DNA from: Populus alba
Lineage: Eukaryota; Streptophyta; Magnoliopsida; Malpighiales; Salicaceae
Length of the DNA: 64,000 bases
Assembly (NCBI RefSeq): GCF_005239225.2
Contig: NC_133289.1
Span: forward strand, 2,177,501 to 2,241,500
Direction of reading: 5' to 3'
Shown here: positions 26,230-38,430 of the stretch, in pieces
How positions within the stretch are numbered: position 1 is the first letter of the stretch
Layout: each line of letters begins with the position of its first letter
Translations under genes and position numbers: made by a program
Notes under the pieces: model-generated
The model's input: the letters and a program-made list of their open reading frames with translations, nothing else
The model's database searches: none
What the model was told of the DNA's origin: nothing

Positions 26230-28210
26230 GAGTGGCAATGGTGGTGGAAAGAAATGAGGTTTCAAGCATAAGAAGGAGGGGCTACAAGCATAAGAAGGAT
26301 AGGATATGTCACTTATAATTGGTTGACAGGTGGTTTAATCTCATCCAATGAAATCTATGTCTCGAAATGGGAACTTGACATATGTCAGATTATTATAGGC
26401 CTGCCTGATTTCTTTCCGTGGTTATGATAACTGTTATTAGATTTTTTTTTTAAAAAAAAAAAACTAGCATTTTTTTTTTATATAAATATAGGTGAATAAG
26501 ATAGTTCAAAAAGATTTATTGAAATAATGCAATTGCCCCAGCTCCGATCGGGTTGCAGGTTGATCTACTTAGTCGAGCTTGAATCCACACTTGTTCGTTT
26601 AGAATAACAACATTAAAAAAAAAAAATAACCAGCATATCAAAAAAGATAAAAAAGGATAAATAAAAAATAAATCTCAAAAGCCTACTAAAACTTTAATTA
26701 TGACATAATTAGTATCATAAAAAAAAATCTTTCAAGACAAATCAAATAATACTAAAAAAACTTAACAATAGTGACGCAAGTATGCCATATTTATTATCCT
26801 AAAATAACAAATAACTCACTTGTCTTTGATAACAAGTGTGACCATTAAAGTTACTATTAATGATATTTCTTGATATTATTGGTTGTCTTGTTAAGATTTT
26901 TTTTTTTCTAATATACAACCCTTTTCAAAAAATTTTCTATATTACATTATGAATTATCACAAATTACGAATTTCATGTTTTCCGATTACAATGTATATAT
27001 ATTATGCTATTTCATCATTTAAAAAAAAAGTGATTTAACTAATATTTATATATTTAAAAAACGTGCTATTAAGAAAAATAGCCATGTTATAATGCCATTT
27101 GGTTCATGGCTTGTGGTCTGTCTTGCTGCCCACAGTCAGATTCTTTCAAGGAGTTCTATAGATTTTTTGTTTCCTTGTTGATTAATACAATTATCAACAT
27201 TTGTAGTCATACAAGCACCTGCTGACAAATTATTAAGTAAGGCCGGAAAAAAAAGAAGAGAGAAAGTTATTAGACCCCGCCATCGATCAATCATCTTGTG
27301 GGTTCGACTCAAATCTATCACAGAGAAAGAGAGGGAGGGAGGGAGGGAGAGGATAGTAGAAGTAAAGGACTGCAACTTTTAGAAACGAATCAATCACTTG
27401 TAGTCTATAGAAATGAAAAAAATTGATTCCAAACCTCTACATATATAACCACATGAAAAAAATATCCAATCAATCTTAGAAAAAATGATAAGCGATAGAA
27501 AAAACCTACAAAAAAGAAAAATAAATCTTAGCAATTTTACCCTCACAGATACGTTCACTCGTTTGCAGGTTTCTGGATTACTACAAAATGTCAGATTTAC
27601 AACTTGCAACAACGTTAAGTCGGTGTTCGGTCAATTCCTATTCTTTTTCCCGCAACAGCAAGATTGATAAGCTAGCATTCAACCTTTATAAACTTGCAGC
27701 CCTTTGAAGCCAGTCAACAACCAACTAGTGCAATCACAGGAACAAGCTATCCTTTGTGTATGATTCAATATATTTGAGCAACAGAAGATGTTTTCTGCAA
27801 CAAGACCTGTCAAAGAATAAGTTATGTCATTGGAAGAGAAAAGAAGAATGGAGCTTTAGGATGATTGTCACTAAACTTAGCAAGTAACTGAGTAAGATTC
27901 TAAGAAATTCAAATCTGCTTCTCCCAATTTCCGATGCAAAATTTAGAATGATTTTTTTGTGGATCGAGTTATTTATGTGGATGCATTTACATGAATAATC
28001 AAATCATCTCAATATTCTGAAAATGATATGAAGATGACAAGTCACTTCATTCAGAAATATGCAAGAGCATTACAGTTCATTTCAATGCACCAGCTGGGGC
28101 AGTTACGAAAAGGAAGGTACATGTTATTCTCTATATGACGCAGCTAGTTTGGAGGTCAAAAGGTACAAGAACAGAAGCAACAGAACAATGGAAAAAAGGG
28201 CAAGATGCAA
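26230..28210. other. Intergenic DNA between CRD1 and the palmitoyltransferase pseudogene
   Basis: 26230-26420 is the CRD1 upstream region; it contains CCAAT-like elements (about 26345 on plus and a reverse ATTGG near 26318). 26430-27070 is AT-rich. A (GGGA)n tract lies at about 27333-27354. 27660-28214 is probably 3' UTR of the adjoining palmitoyltransferase-like locus. No supportable gene is seen. Confidence 0.45.
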
Positions 28211-28214
28211 ACCT

Positions 28215-31200
28215 CTATACTTGAAGAACCGGTGCTGTGGTTTGATGAGAATTGTGATCATCAGTACTGCCCTCAGCTGGGTTAGTCCTATCTTCAACAA
28301 TAGAATTATTGATATATACCCCATCATCTTCGGAAGTGGAGTTTTGCGAAGATTCTATCACTGCATTATCAGCCATGGCACTTTTAGCAGATTTTCCAGC
28401 TCCATCTTCAGTAATGGAAATTTGAACAGATTCCCTTGAACTTATAGCAGATTCCCTCACTCCATCTGAGGCATTTGGACAATGTACTGATTCTATTGAT
28501 CGATTGCCAACAATAGAGATTTGAACTGATTCTTTCAGATCTAGCTCTCCATGAAAGGACAGGTCCATGACTGGTCTTCTATCTTCCACCCTCGTCTTTA
28601 AATTATCATCTGAATCATCATCGTAATCCAAATTTCATAAAATTTCTGGAAGGGAATAATTACTAGCTCCTGCAACCTTAGCTCCCATTTCAATGTCGAT
28701 TTTCCCTTTTGACCTATCCAAATTATCTCCAAGATTTGGTGTCAGAGATCCGACTGCCATGTGTTCATCTTCATCCACAAATGATCGGAACTTATTCATT
28801 GAAGGCAGGATCTTTGGGAAAAAGATTTCTCTAATATTTCTTATCACTCCCCTATTATATGGATTCTCCTTCTTATCATACCGGTAGCGGAAATTCTCAT
28901 ATTTAGTCTGTATTAGGAAAAGGAACAGAAATTGTCAACTATGATTCAAAGAATAACTAGTTGGCCAGTGTATTTTGGGTAAGAATGTCACCTGGTTTGT
29001 GCAAATCAGATAGGAATGGAAAGCTGTGAGGCCACCAACAAACCAGGTAGTTATGAAGCAGTAGACCATGAGAAAATCAGCAACTATATCGTGCATTGCA
29101 GTTTTCCAAACATTTCTCTTTCCATTAAGAATGAAGATCCAAGAAAACCCGAAAATGTATATGCACAAGATGGTTGCTGTCGATATAAACATAAAGAAGA
29201 ACCGATAGTTACGCTGCAAACAGAGCAAGACATGATAACACAGTAAGTTTCCCACAGAAAGGTAACAGTGTGTGATGCAGCCATATTAAAAACTGTATGG
29301 ATTGATGATAGTTGTTCTGCTTGCCTTAGTAATTGGAGTCTACATTTTTTTATTGAAAACATATAGCCCCAAAAAGTAAAGGAAACTCCAGTAGCCTAAT
29401 TGTGCGTTGACTTTGTGTATCCTGGCTTTTAATTGGTCATTTGTGAGTTTGATTTTTGCAAGATTACTGCTAAATGCCACAGAATTGGCAACAAGCATAC
29501 TATGGATATCAACAATAAATCATGTGATTCCTAACATCTCAATGTCCTAGCCTTCTCCATAATAAGAGACCAAACTTCGCCTAAATAGTCCAAAGAAATT
29601 ATCAATATTAATAGGAAAGTATGGTATCAAGAATTACATGGGGGGAGAAGAGTACAACAAGGACACTTTCTTTCTTCTTTACCACAAAAGGAGAAGCAAA
29701 ATCCCATCAAAATACCGATTGAAAGTAAATGATGCACAGTTTGGATGGTAGCAAAATCCATGGAAGAAAGCATGAATCAATCCATCATAACACAAAATTT
29801 AAAGAAGCTAATACTTTCATCAGGTAGCAATTGGATGCAGTAAGACCAGATTCGAACACTTTCAGATTTTGACACACAAATTATAGCTAAGATTGATACG
29901 GTTAATAGGGCAATCAAGGAGCAGCAAGTACCATAGAAAAGGATCCAAAATCTGAAATAAACAATGAGAATGGCAAGGTATGCTAATAATTTCCATGGCT
30001 GTACTTAGTAATTGATCTTCATGCACATTCGGTTAATAGAACCAAAAGAGGAAGGTTTTCAAAATATTATTTATTTCTTACTACATCTTCTTTCCAGAAC
30101 ATACAGATAATCTACAAAAAAGTTGAATTTGTTGGTTGTCCCACCAAAAGAAATAATGTGTATCTAAATGAAGTTGCTTGGAAAACATAAAATTGCATCA
30201 CAAGAAACTTGAACTTCCTATTCCAATGCACTGGCCAACCCATGGACAGTGATGGTCAAATCTCTGAACACAGTTGTTGCAAATTGAACAATGAGAAGCA
30301 CGGGGAGGACGATCAAGCAAACAGGTGTCACAGTACTTAACTTTCACAGTGTGGCCATTTACCATCACGTCTTTTGTCCGAGGTAATCTCAAATAGGGGG
30401 TTCTCCCACTAATCCATTCCATTGACAGGGTATTTTCACCACCTGTTTCATCTGACTCGGTAGGCCTTGTATTTCTACAGACTATTCCAGGATCTCGGAA
30501 AGATGTCAAGAAGAGAAATACTAAAGTCTACAGGGGAAAAAAAGAGAGACTTTACAAAGGAATTTTTCATGATCTGCAATAAGAGGTAGTTTGCACAAAA
30601 AACACATGCTGCAAAATTTGACCACACATCAGCTGACAAAAACTATAATTTCAGAAGATTTTCATTTGGTGTTCATTTAAAATCAAATATTTTGTCTGGA
30701 AATTTTAATTAAATAAGAAAATTCACATCATATGCAGCAAAAGAAATATCCCATAAAAAAGCCAAAGAAACCAACAAATCCCACACATTTCATTCAATTG
30801 CCGTGCTTCCCTATGAAGAAGTAAATAGTAGTTCTGCCTCTTTGAAGCCAAAATGGAAAAAGAAATACTTACTAATACAGTAAGGATAGATCCAACAACT
30901 AATACAGGATACCACCGGGCATTTACAGAACCTTCATCCACGATCTTGTAATAGACTTTAATACAAAAGGCAATAGCAGGGGCAGCGATAAGAAGTCTTG
31001 TTAGAAAAATTGATGCCACATCAGGGCCAAGGATCAATCTCCCACTGCAGAAAAATCTCTGATGAAACCCAAAGAATAAACAACTAAAGATCGTCAATGC
31101 TACAATTCCACAATAGGAAAGGGTAACCAAGAAATTTTCAAAAATCTCCCGTGATTGTGTGCATTTCAAATACAACATGATCAATAATCAACAAATTTGC

Positions 31201-31890
31201 AACTTGAACAAGTGAATCAAGAAATGGTCACCAGAAACTACACGGAGTTCAAAGACTAACCTAACTAATCTACTGACAAAGAACAATGAAACAGATACAG
31301 ATTTTATTAAGTTGATTAAAAAACTTGGAATATTGAAGATGAAATCTAACCAAAAACAGGACACGCCTCTTGCCACTAATCATGATCAAAATTGCAGGGT
31401 GAGATCATGAACAATATCTAACCAAGTTCAATCCTACACAAAATGACTTCAGCAACCAGTTCAATTATGATCAAGAAAAATTAACATTTGTTACCACTTT
31501 TCAGTATGCATCTAAACATTTCATAAAAAATAACAAAGAGGATAAAAAAGCATTCACTTCCACAATGAAACATTGATCACAACCAAGCCGACCTCCACGA
31601 TCAACAAAATCAAATTGCTACCCCAAAAAAAACCCAAACTTCCAAATCTGCAGAAGTACACGCATCCAAAAGATAGAAAATAACCAAAACCCAATTCAAC
31701 ACATGATCAAACAACCCCATTACACCTTTCAAAAAACAAAGTTGACACATAAAGAGAGAGAAACACTAACATTGCTTCCTTTCCAAACTTGATAGAGCCT
31801 CTTAGGCTTATGACCCTAGTCCATCCTCCCTCCTCCTCCTTCTCTAGCAGGAGACGCAGCAGTAGAAGAAGAACCCGATTTCGGATTCAT
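28215..31890 (-). pseudogene. DHHC S-acyltransferase, degenerate copy with three lesions
   Basis: Five-exon plant DHHC protein S-acyltransferase, paralogue of the intact gene at 34.8-36.9 kb. Exons by homology: 31771-31890, 30873-31058, 30219-30527, 28992-29213 and 28215-28907. Exons 3 and 4 have exactly the paralogue's lengths (309 and 222). The DHHC-CRD is present ([15 protein letters not shown], then [13 protein letters not shown]), as are the membrane segments. Three lesions are visible. Codon 25 is TAG (31816-31818), in frame with the only ATG and just before GHKPKRLYQVW. The donor after exon 3 reads ATA|GGAAGT where the paralogue has GTAAGT. A TGA at 28635-28637 replaces the paralogue's Gln in ILQNLDY, after which the frame stays open for 139 more codons. 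A transcript could still be made. An alternative upstream start cannot be fully excluded. Confidence 0.82.
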
Positions 31891-32310
31891 AATATTCCAC
31901 CTCTAAACACTCACACACACACCTTTCTTTTTATTTATCTACACATACCATAGCCAAAAGATCCGATCTTTCTTTCCTTTTTGGAAATGCAATGAGAACC
32001 CAAGATTTGTAAATATCAATGGAGTGGGAATGCGAAAGAGGGAGAAAGAAAGGGAAGGTGGAGAGGTTTTTGGATAAAAAAACAAGTGCTGCCTCTCTCT
32101 CTCTCTCTCTCTCTCGATGATTATACGAAGACAGATTCTCTTATCAATTCTTTTAAAAACTGAAACTATTCCAATACTATTTGGAATTGTTTCTTTCTTT
32201 CTCTCCCTCTAGACAAAACTCTGTTAGAGAGAGGAAAATGCTGGCGATGAGTTCGGGGCGGTCGTTTCAATTTCTCGCGGCTTTTCTGCCCGAATTATAT
32301 ATATATATAT
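31891..32310 (-). promoter_or_regulatory. Upstream region of the degenerate palmitoyltransferase, with SSRs
   Basis: Probable leader and promoter of the adjoining minus-strand locus. It holds a (CT)n tract at 32094-32115, which reads GA-rich on the transcribed strand, a common feature of plant leaders, and a (TA)n tract at about 32298-32312. No TATA box was fixed. Confidence 0.35.
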
Positions 32311-34137
32311 ATGATGATGAATTCAAAAATGAATTTGAATAAAACAAAATTTATTTCTTTAAGTGTAGAAGGTGTCAAACGACGGTGAATTATTTCTAAA
32401 AGTATATTCAATGATCGAAGCTTTAAATAAAATTGTGACGCGGGAATTTTTTTAGAAAATATATATTTCTAATTTTTTTTATTTGAAAAGAATTTATTTT
32501 AATTTATTTTTTTATATAGAGTTTTTTCAATTTTTCAATATAAATATTTGTATTAGTTATCTTGAGAGTTTTTATATACTTATAATGTTTTATAGTGGTT
32601 GAAGGTTTTGATCTATAATAAAATTATTATTATTATTTATTGTCATCTTCATCAAATTGAAAAGCTAATTAGATCCTTTTCTTAGTTAAACTTGAATTTT
32701 ATTTAATTAATGTTAATTCAAGTATATAAGATGCATATGATCCTTATATTCTAGCCTCCAAAAATGGATTAAATTAAAAAAAAATATTATGCCTCCCTTT
32801 TTTCTTCATTTCTAATTTGATATAATTTTAAGAATTGAGGTATGATAACCGTGTATATCTCATATACTTGAGTTGATTAGATAGAAACCTAGATTTTAAA
32901 AAAAATCTAATTAGCTAAAAATAGAAATAATAATCATGGCTCCCTTCCTTTTTTAACCTTTCATTAATCCATTAAAATAGACTACTTTAATTTATTTTAA
33001 TAAATAAAAAACCTGGTTCTATCGAAATGAAAAAATATATATATTTTTAATTTTTTATATGATGCTTTTTTAGTTTTATTTATTTGAAAGTGATATTTAT
33101 TCTAATTTATTTTTTATTCAGTATCATCAAAGTTTCTAGTTTTTTTTTATATAAAAGTTGTAATAGTTTTTTTTTATGAGTGGAGAGATGAATAAAATTA
33201 AATATTTTAAGAATCTCATAATATTTATTATGTTTTCAGTACGGTTTTGATATATAATAAATTTTTTTATTTTTTTTCTTTTATATCTCCATTAATTGGG
33301 ATTAGAGCCCAACAATTTCTAATAATTTTGGTTGAAAGTAACAGAGGATGTATATTAGAGCCCAATAATCTTGGTGTTTACTTTGCTTTGTTGTGTGTTG
33401 CATAATAATAATAGCTGTAAGATATAGCAGAACAGAAAATGCTCGTGTATAGGGAGATAAAAAGGTTCTTTCTTGAGGGAAAAAACATCCAAAAACTAGG
33501 GTGTGTTGTTTTGTATATATCACTTGTTGTCATTCTAAATCTTGATGGTGACACTCATAATGAAGTGATCATATAAATGTGTTTTGTTAAAGATTCATGA
33601 TGGATAAAATGTATAAAAATGCTATGTTATGGACTTTAATTTAATGTGGTGGCCTACACAAAAGTATTGAAGGTTTCATGGGGTGATCTATGCATAAAAG
33701 AATGTTTTTAATGGGGATAATTTTTAACTAAAACTAAACTTGAGAGCAAGTTCTTTTAACCTAAAAGACTGATGCATAAGGTTTTTTTTTTTTTTTTAAA
33801 AAAAATAGATATATTTTATTTTTCAATTCTTTATTATGATTCTTTTTTAGTTTTTTTTTTGTGCTTTTTGAAAGAAATATTTCTCTTAGTTTATTTTTTT
33901 TCTATTTAGTATTATTAGTGCTTTCTATTTTTTTTATATAATAGCTTTTTGGCATGCAAAATAAAAATAATTAATTTCATCATATAACAAATTTCTTTTA
34001 TCCTTTATTGCGTTTGCGTTAGTTTTGTTGTTCGTTATGTTCTACCTCTTATCCCATTTTCATAAATTTAATTTCCATGATGGTATTTTATATGTGAACA
34101 TAATGAATTTTGTTACTTAAGAAAAAAAATAAATTCC
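32311..34137. other. AT-rich intergenic region
   Basis: AT-rich sequence with no gene. A loosely repeated phrase of the type 'ttttatatataataaaatt' followed by 'ttatt' occurs at about 32615, 33250 and 33970, each after a 'tttgaaagtgatattta'-like phrase. This suggests about three diverged copies of one repeat of roughly 350-700 bp. Ends were not resolved. Confidence 0.4.
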
Positions 34138-34146
34138 CATGCATGA

Positions 34147-34399
34147 TTTTTTTTTTTTATTAACGTGGGTGTCCGGGCCAGCTTGCGCGCACCACGACTA
34201 ATCCCACGGCCCACTGAACATCCTGCAAGCCCAGTGAACAGGTAAGACACCGCGAGGATGACATGCATACCACACAGGAAGGACCCAGTAGAGACAGGAA
34301 GGGAATAGACTCTCCAGCTCCATTCTCACTGGGACTCGAACCAAAGTTTGAAGGAAAGAGAGTTGCCCCAACAACCACTGAACCAATAACCTGTTGGTC
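34147..34399 (-). mobile_element. SINE insertion (Salicaceae-type) with 14-bp target-site duplication
   Basis: An element of about 250 bp, read on the minus strand. Box A is near 34375-34386 (TTGGTTCAGTGG). Box B is a perfect GGTTCGAGTCC at 34332-34342. The 3' A-tail appears as T's at 34147-34158. The direct repeat CATGCATGATTTTT flanks it at 34138 onward and 34400-34413. It shares its 3' module with the SINE at 8.4 kb. It lies about 350 bp beyond the stop codon of the intact palmitoyltransferase gene, at or just past its 3' end. Confidence 0.88.
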
Positions 34400-34763
34400 C
34401 ATGCATGATTTTTGTGTTTGCAAGTAATGGATTATAAGAGCTATCTGTCTTGCCGAGAACGCCTCCTTTTTAACATTTTGTTTTTGTACAAAGGAATGGA
34501 TTATGATTCAATTCAACAAAAAAAGGTTCACTTCGTTGTTTCTTTACAGCATTTGATAAATCAAAAAGCTCTCTCTTTTACCTTCTACCATCACTGAATT
34601 CAAGCTCATTAATCTATCAACTGCTACAAGAGGGCGACGTGCTGCTTCGGACCTGCAAGTTATTTTAGAAATGAGTTCTATCCTGAACCTTCAGAGACTT
34701 ATGAGAGAATACTTCATGCACATGTCAAAAGAGCTAAATTTACCTTGGATGAATGTCTAGCTA

Positions 34764-36917
34764 TCATGAAAGCTGCTGTTTCCTGTTATCTCCCACAAGA
34801 TTGCTTTTATCGATGGAGATCTGCGGTGAATTCGGTTGTTCTTGATCGGCAGGGAATAAAAAGGGGTCAAATGCAGGTTTTTCTTCTCCCTTTTTCTTCA
34901 AATTATCATCAAGACTGCCATAATCCAGATTCTGCAAGATACTAGGGAGATGCATGGCTCCATCCTTGCCAAGTTTACCTCCCATTTCTATGTCGAATTT
35001 CTCTTTCCCAACGAAGCTTCCATTTATGTCCGAACCGCCCATTACAGAATCATCATCTTCTGTCACCCGTTCTCGAAAATTGATTGCTGAAACTGGGATC
35101 TTCGAGAAGAATACTTGTTTAAAGTTCTTTATGATCCCTCTGTTGAAGGGGTTTTCCTTCTTATCATAGCGGTACCGGAAATTTTCGTAAGTGGTCTGTG
35201 ATGAACGAGAGGGGAAAAGATCAGACGCAACAGTGGAAAACAAGGAAAAGATTCTAGCTAGAGGCAAGTTACATTAATTTATGTTAATCATTTGTAAATG
35301 CCATACCTGGTTGGTGCTAATCAGGTAGAGGTGGAAAAGCGTTAGCCCACCAACGAACCAGAATGCTATGAAGCAGTATGCAATGAGAACAACAGAGAGA
35401 ACGTCATTCGACATGGCACTCCACAAAGTTCCATGTTGCCGGAGAACATTAAACCAAGAAAATGCAAACACATACATGCACAAAGTGGTTGATGAGGTTA
35501 TAAACCCTATGAAATATGGATAGTTGCGCTGCAAGAGGATCAACACAGAAGAAGCTGATTAGTGTCTGTCAAAAAACAGCTACTAAAGCAGGAGAAGCAA
35601 CTTTCAGGTTTGATTTCATTCTTGCATTCAAAACACGAGCTGGAAAGATGGTTGGTTGTTGATAATCCACGTTAAAAAATCCGTGCACATGTTATCAGAA
35701 ACGTCCATAGATTTCAGTTTGCATGGAACATTCAAAATCTCAAAGAATCTTGAAATCCTAAAGAGTTCCGAGAAGCAACTTACCCGTCCAATGCACTGAC
35801 CCACCCATGGACAATGATGATCAAACTTCTGAATACAGTTGTTGCAGATGGAGCAATGTGAAGCTCGTGGCGGACGATATAACAGACAAGTGTCGCAGAA
35901 CTTCACTTTAATACTGTGGCCATTAACAATTAGATCCTTCGTACGAGGCAATTTCAGGTCTGTAATTTTGTTATTAACCCACTCCATAGATTGGGAAGGG
36001 ATGCCAACCGATTCATCTGATTCAGGTGGCTGACAGTTCCTAGGGATTATTCCTGGATCTCTACCTGACGTCATGAAGAGGAATACGAAGTCCTGCATAC
36101 CATTTTATTAGACTCAGAAATTATTTTCCGACCAAAGACCAGTCATTACCAACAAACTTCACTTTACCGACCATAATAGCGAGGACCAATCCCCCAACTA
36201 GAACTGGAATGTCGTAACGGGGATCATCTTTTCTGATTAGCAGCAGCAGCATCTTTATGCAGAATGCTGTTGCAGGACCTCCAATTAAAAATGTTGTCAA
36301 AAATAGAGATCCTGCATCAGGACCAAAGACTGCTCTCCCACCACAGAGGAATTTCTGATATCAGAACAGGGAGTTTTGTTAGTCCTGGTCTAGAAAACAC
36401 AACAATCTGTAACTACAATTTTCTCATCAAATCCATCTCCAACTACTGCAAAATACTCATCGATTTCGATAATGATCCGACAAAACTCATTTTCGAACAC
36501 ATTTACCAATTAGAAATCCAGGACTCTTTCCTCTGATTAAATACAGCCTTACTGATAATCATGGCTGACATTTTCTGTCAGGCAAAACGGGAAAAGGCAG
36601 AAAACGATGCCGATTTCTTCACATTCCTTCATTTATATATTCAAAGGCAAAGAAACATTGGATTAACGCAAGGCAAATTGATTAGATCCCCTTCAAGAAT
36701 CATTAATAATCAAATAAATGGCAAAAATAAAATGATGCAAACACCAAATCATCACCATTTCTTGAATTCATAAGAAATAAATCAAGCAATTCATAATAAA
36801 TAAAGAATGAGGACATGCAGAAGGTGGGAAAAGAGGACTGATTACATTGTTACCCTTCCACAGTTGATAGAGCCTCTTGGATTTTGTTGTGGGAGAAGGG
36901 TCCATTGCTGCTGCCAT
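34764..36917 (-). CDS. DHHC-type protein S-acyltransferase (palmitoyltransferase)
   Basis: Transfers palmitate to cysteines of target proteins at a membrane. Minus-strand exons 36846-36917, 36172-36354, 35784-36092, 35307-35528 and 34764-35195 give 405 aa. Layout: cytosolic N-terminus ([11 protein letters not shown]), two membrane segments in residues 25-95, a cysteine-rich domain with catalytic DHHC at 176-179, two further membrane segments in exon 4 (193-262), then a [20 protein letters not shown] motif (TTxE type) and a cytosolic acidic tail. The frame requires the exon 2 donor ATG|GTCGGT; the neighbouring GTCG|GTAAAG, 4 nt away, would shift the frame. It is a neighbour and close relative of the degenerate copy at 28.2-31.9 kb in the same orientation, so the pair probably arose by local duplication. 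The substrate is unknown. Confidence 0.9.
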
Positions 36918-38219
36918 GCTATAGGAAGATTCTCAAGTCTTGCGTTTGTTCGTCTTCTATTGACAGATATTATGCAACAAAACCTCCTTGAAAATCAAAC
37001 CCACATGAAACCAAACCAAATCAAAACAAATTTTCTTTTTGAAAGAAAATGTTTTGGTTTGGAATGAAATCGAAAGACAAGTGGGTATTTTTTCTTTCAC
37101 ATTCTTCTCTCTTCGAGACACAAAATGATACCTACCTGTCCTTGATCACAGACACCAATCATCTTACTAATATCTGTGTGTCTCTCTCTCTCTCTTACAA
37201 CCTTTGCTGTCAGCTTTTCCTACCAAGCAACGATTTCCAACGGTTTTTTCGCGGGTGCTAAAGTAGTTAAAATAAGCTGCAATGTTAGAAAGAAGCCCCT
37301 AGTGTTTTTGTTATTTTAAGATTTTCTCTTTTCGAAGTTTGAAATTTTTAACCATAGTTATTAAACGAATTAGCTCGAACCAATCTTCTTTTTGTTGATA
37401 AAAAATTCAGAATAGTTTTTAACTAATTAGTCTAATAAAAATACCATGAAATTTTACATACACGATATATCCTTTAACTAACCTTATCTAAAACAAAAAC
37501 CAAATTGATTATAGTTAATTAAGTGACAACCTCAATCACTATTCTTGCCAGGTCGTTTTCAGGAAACTGAGGGGACATGTTGATGTCTAAAGAAAGAAAT
37601 TGGCTTCCACTATCATTATTTCTTGCACGAAATGAAACTGCACTCAGAAATCAGAATAATTAACCATAATATGTCTGTTTCTGTATTTGCACCGAATTTC
37701 AGCATATATTAAATTATTTTTTTTTATATTCTTAAATTGATATTAAAAATAAATTTTAAAAAATCAAAATAAATATTATTTTAATACATTTCCAAACAAA
37801 AAACACTTTAAAAAACTATCACAACTATTCTCCTCCCTGTAGCGTTACTTGAAATAAGCACAAAAGCTGCACAAATTTAGAAATATCATCTTTATTCCTT
37901 TTTTCAAACATTTTTTTTTATTATGGGCAATGATGCTTTTGAATGAGAAATACAGGTTTCACTGCAGATGCAACCGGCACTTGAATCCCAGCTAAATAGC
38001 ATATATCCACTTACTAGCTGGATGGCTTCAAGAATCTTGATGCTTTTGGTAGATTTTTTTAGTTTTTAGTTGCAGCCAAATATTTTAATGCTACTAAAAT
38101 CAGTGATGAAAGGTTGTTTTCTGCCAATTCTATTGACAATTAACATAAAATAGTAAGATCCTTAAAACAGTCACAAATTCCCTTCTATCACTGTAATATA
38201 CAATGGATGGTTTACTAAT
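36918..38219. other. Upstream DNA of the palmitoyltransferase
   Basis: 36918-37250 is the likely promoter and leader; a CT-rich stretch at 37180-37197 reads as GA on the gene's strand. 37680-37840 is a copy of the dispersed AT-rich repeat. No gene is recognised. Confidence 0.4.
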
Positions 38220-38220
38220 G

Positions 38221-38430
38221 TTTTTTTTTTTTTTTTTTCCTGTGATGAAATTATTGTTTTATTGACAAAATCGTCATTGAAACAAAACTACTAGCTTCTG
38301 ATAGGTGGAACTGCAGATGCAGATCTCTTCCTTGCACCTACTTTGGTTGCACAAGTGGTTTTCCAGCAACAGACACTAAATCGCGCCGAAGACTTGAAAA
38401 TGGAGGCATCTTCGAACAGCCTTCCTTCAA
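38221..38430 (-). pseudogene. Possible retroposed 3' gene fragment with encoded poly(A)
   Basis: On the minus strand a short open frame runs from about 38425 and ends with GARKRSASAVPPIRS and a TAG at 38292-38294. An AATAAA (38263-38258) follows, and 20 nt further on a genomic run of 18 A's (T's at 38221-38238). Coding tail, poly(A) signal and encoded A-tract in this order and spacing are typical of a reverse-transcribed mRNA end. A second frame overlapping it (SVAGKPLVQPK then stop) joins smoothly if one base is shifted, suggesting a frameshift. The parent gene is not recognised and no target-site duplication was found. Alternatively this is simply the 3' end of an unrecognised gene. Confidence 0.35.

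Noticed and set aside
28215..28631. A 138-codon open frame that looks like a separate acidic protein gene
   Set aside because: It is in frame with, and directly follows, the TGA that cuts the palmitoyltransferase copy, and its first residues (NLDYDDD) align with the paralogue's tail (NLDYGSL). It is the stranded C-terminus, not a gene.
32094..32312. (CT)n and (TA)n tracts as special regulatory sites
   Set aside because: They are simple-sequence repeats common in plant leaders and intergenic DNA; nothing else supports a specific function.
34332..34386. tRNA gene suggested by box A and box B sequences
   Set aside because: There is no cloverleaf or anticodon arm, and the boxes sit within an A-tailed element with target-site duplications; it is a SINE.
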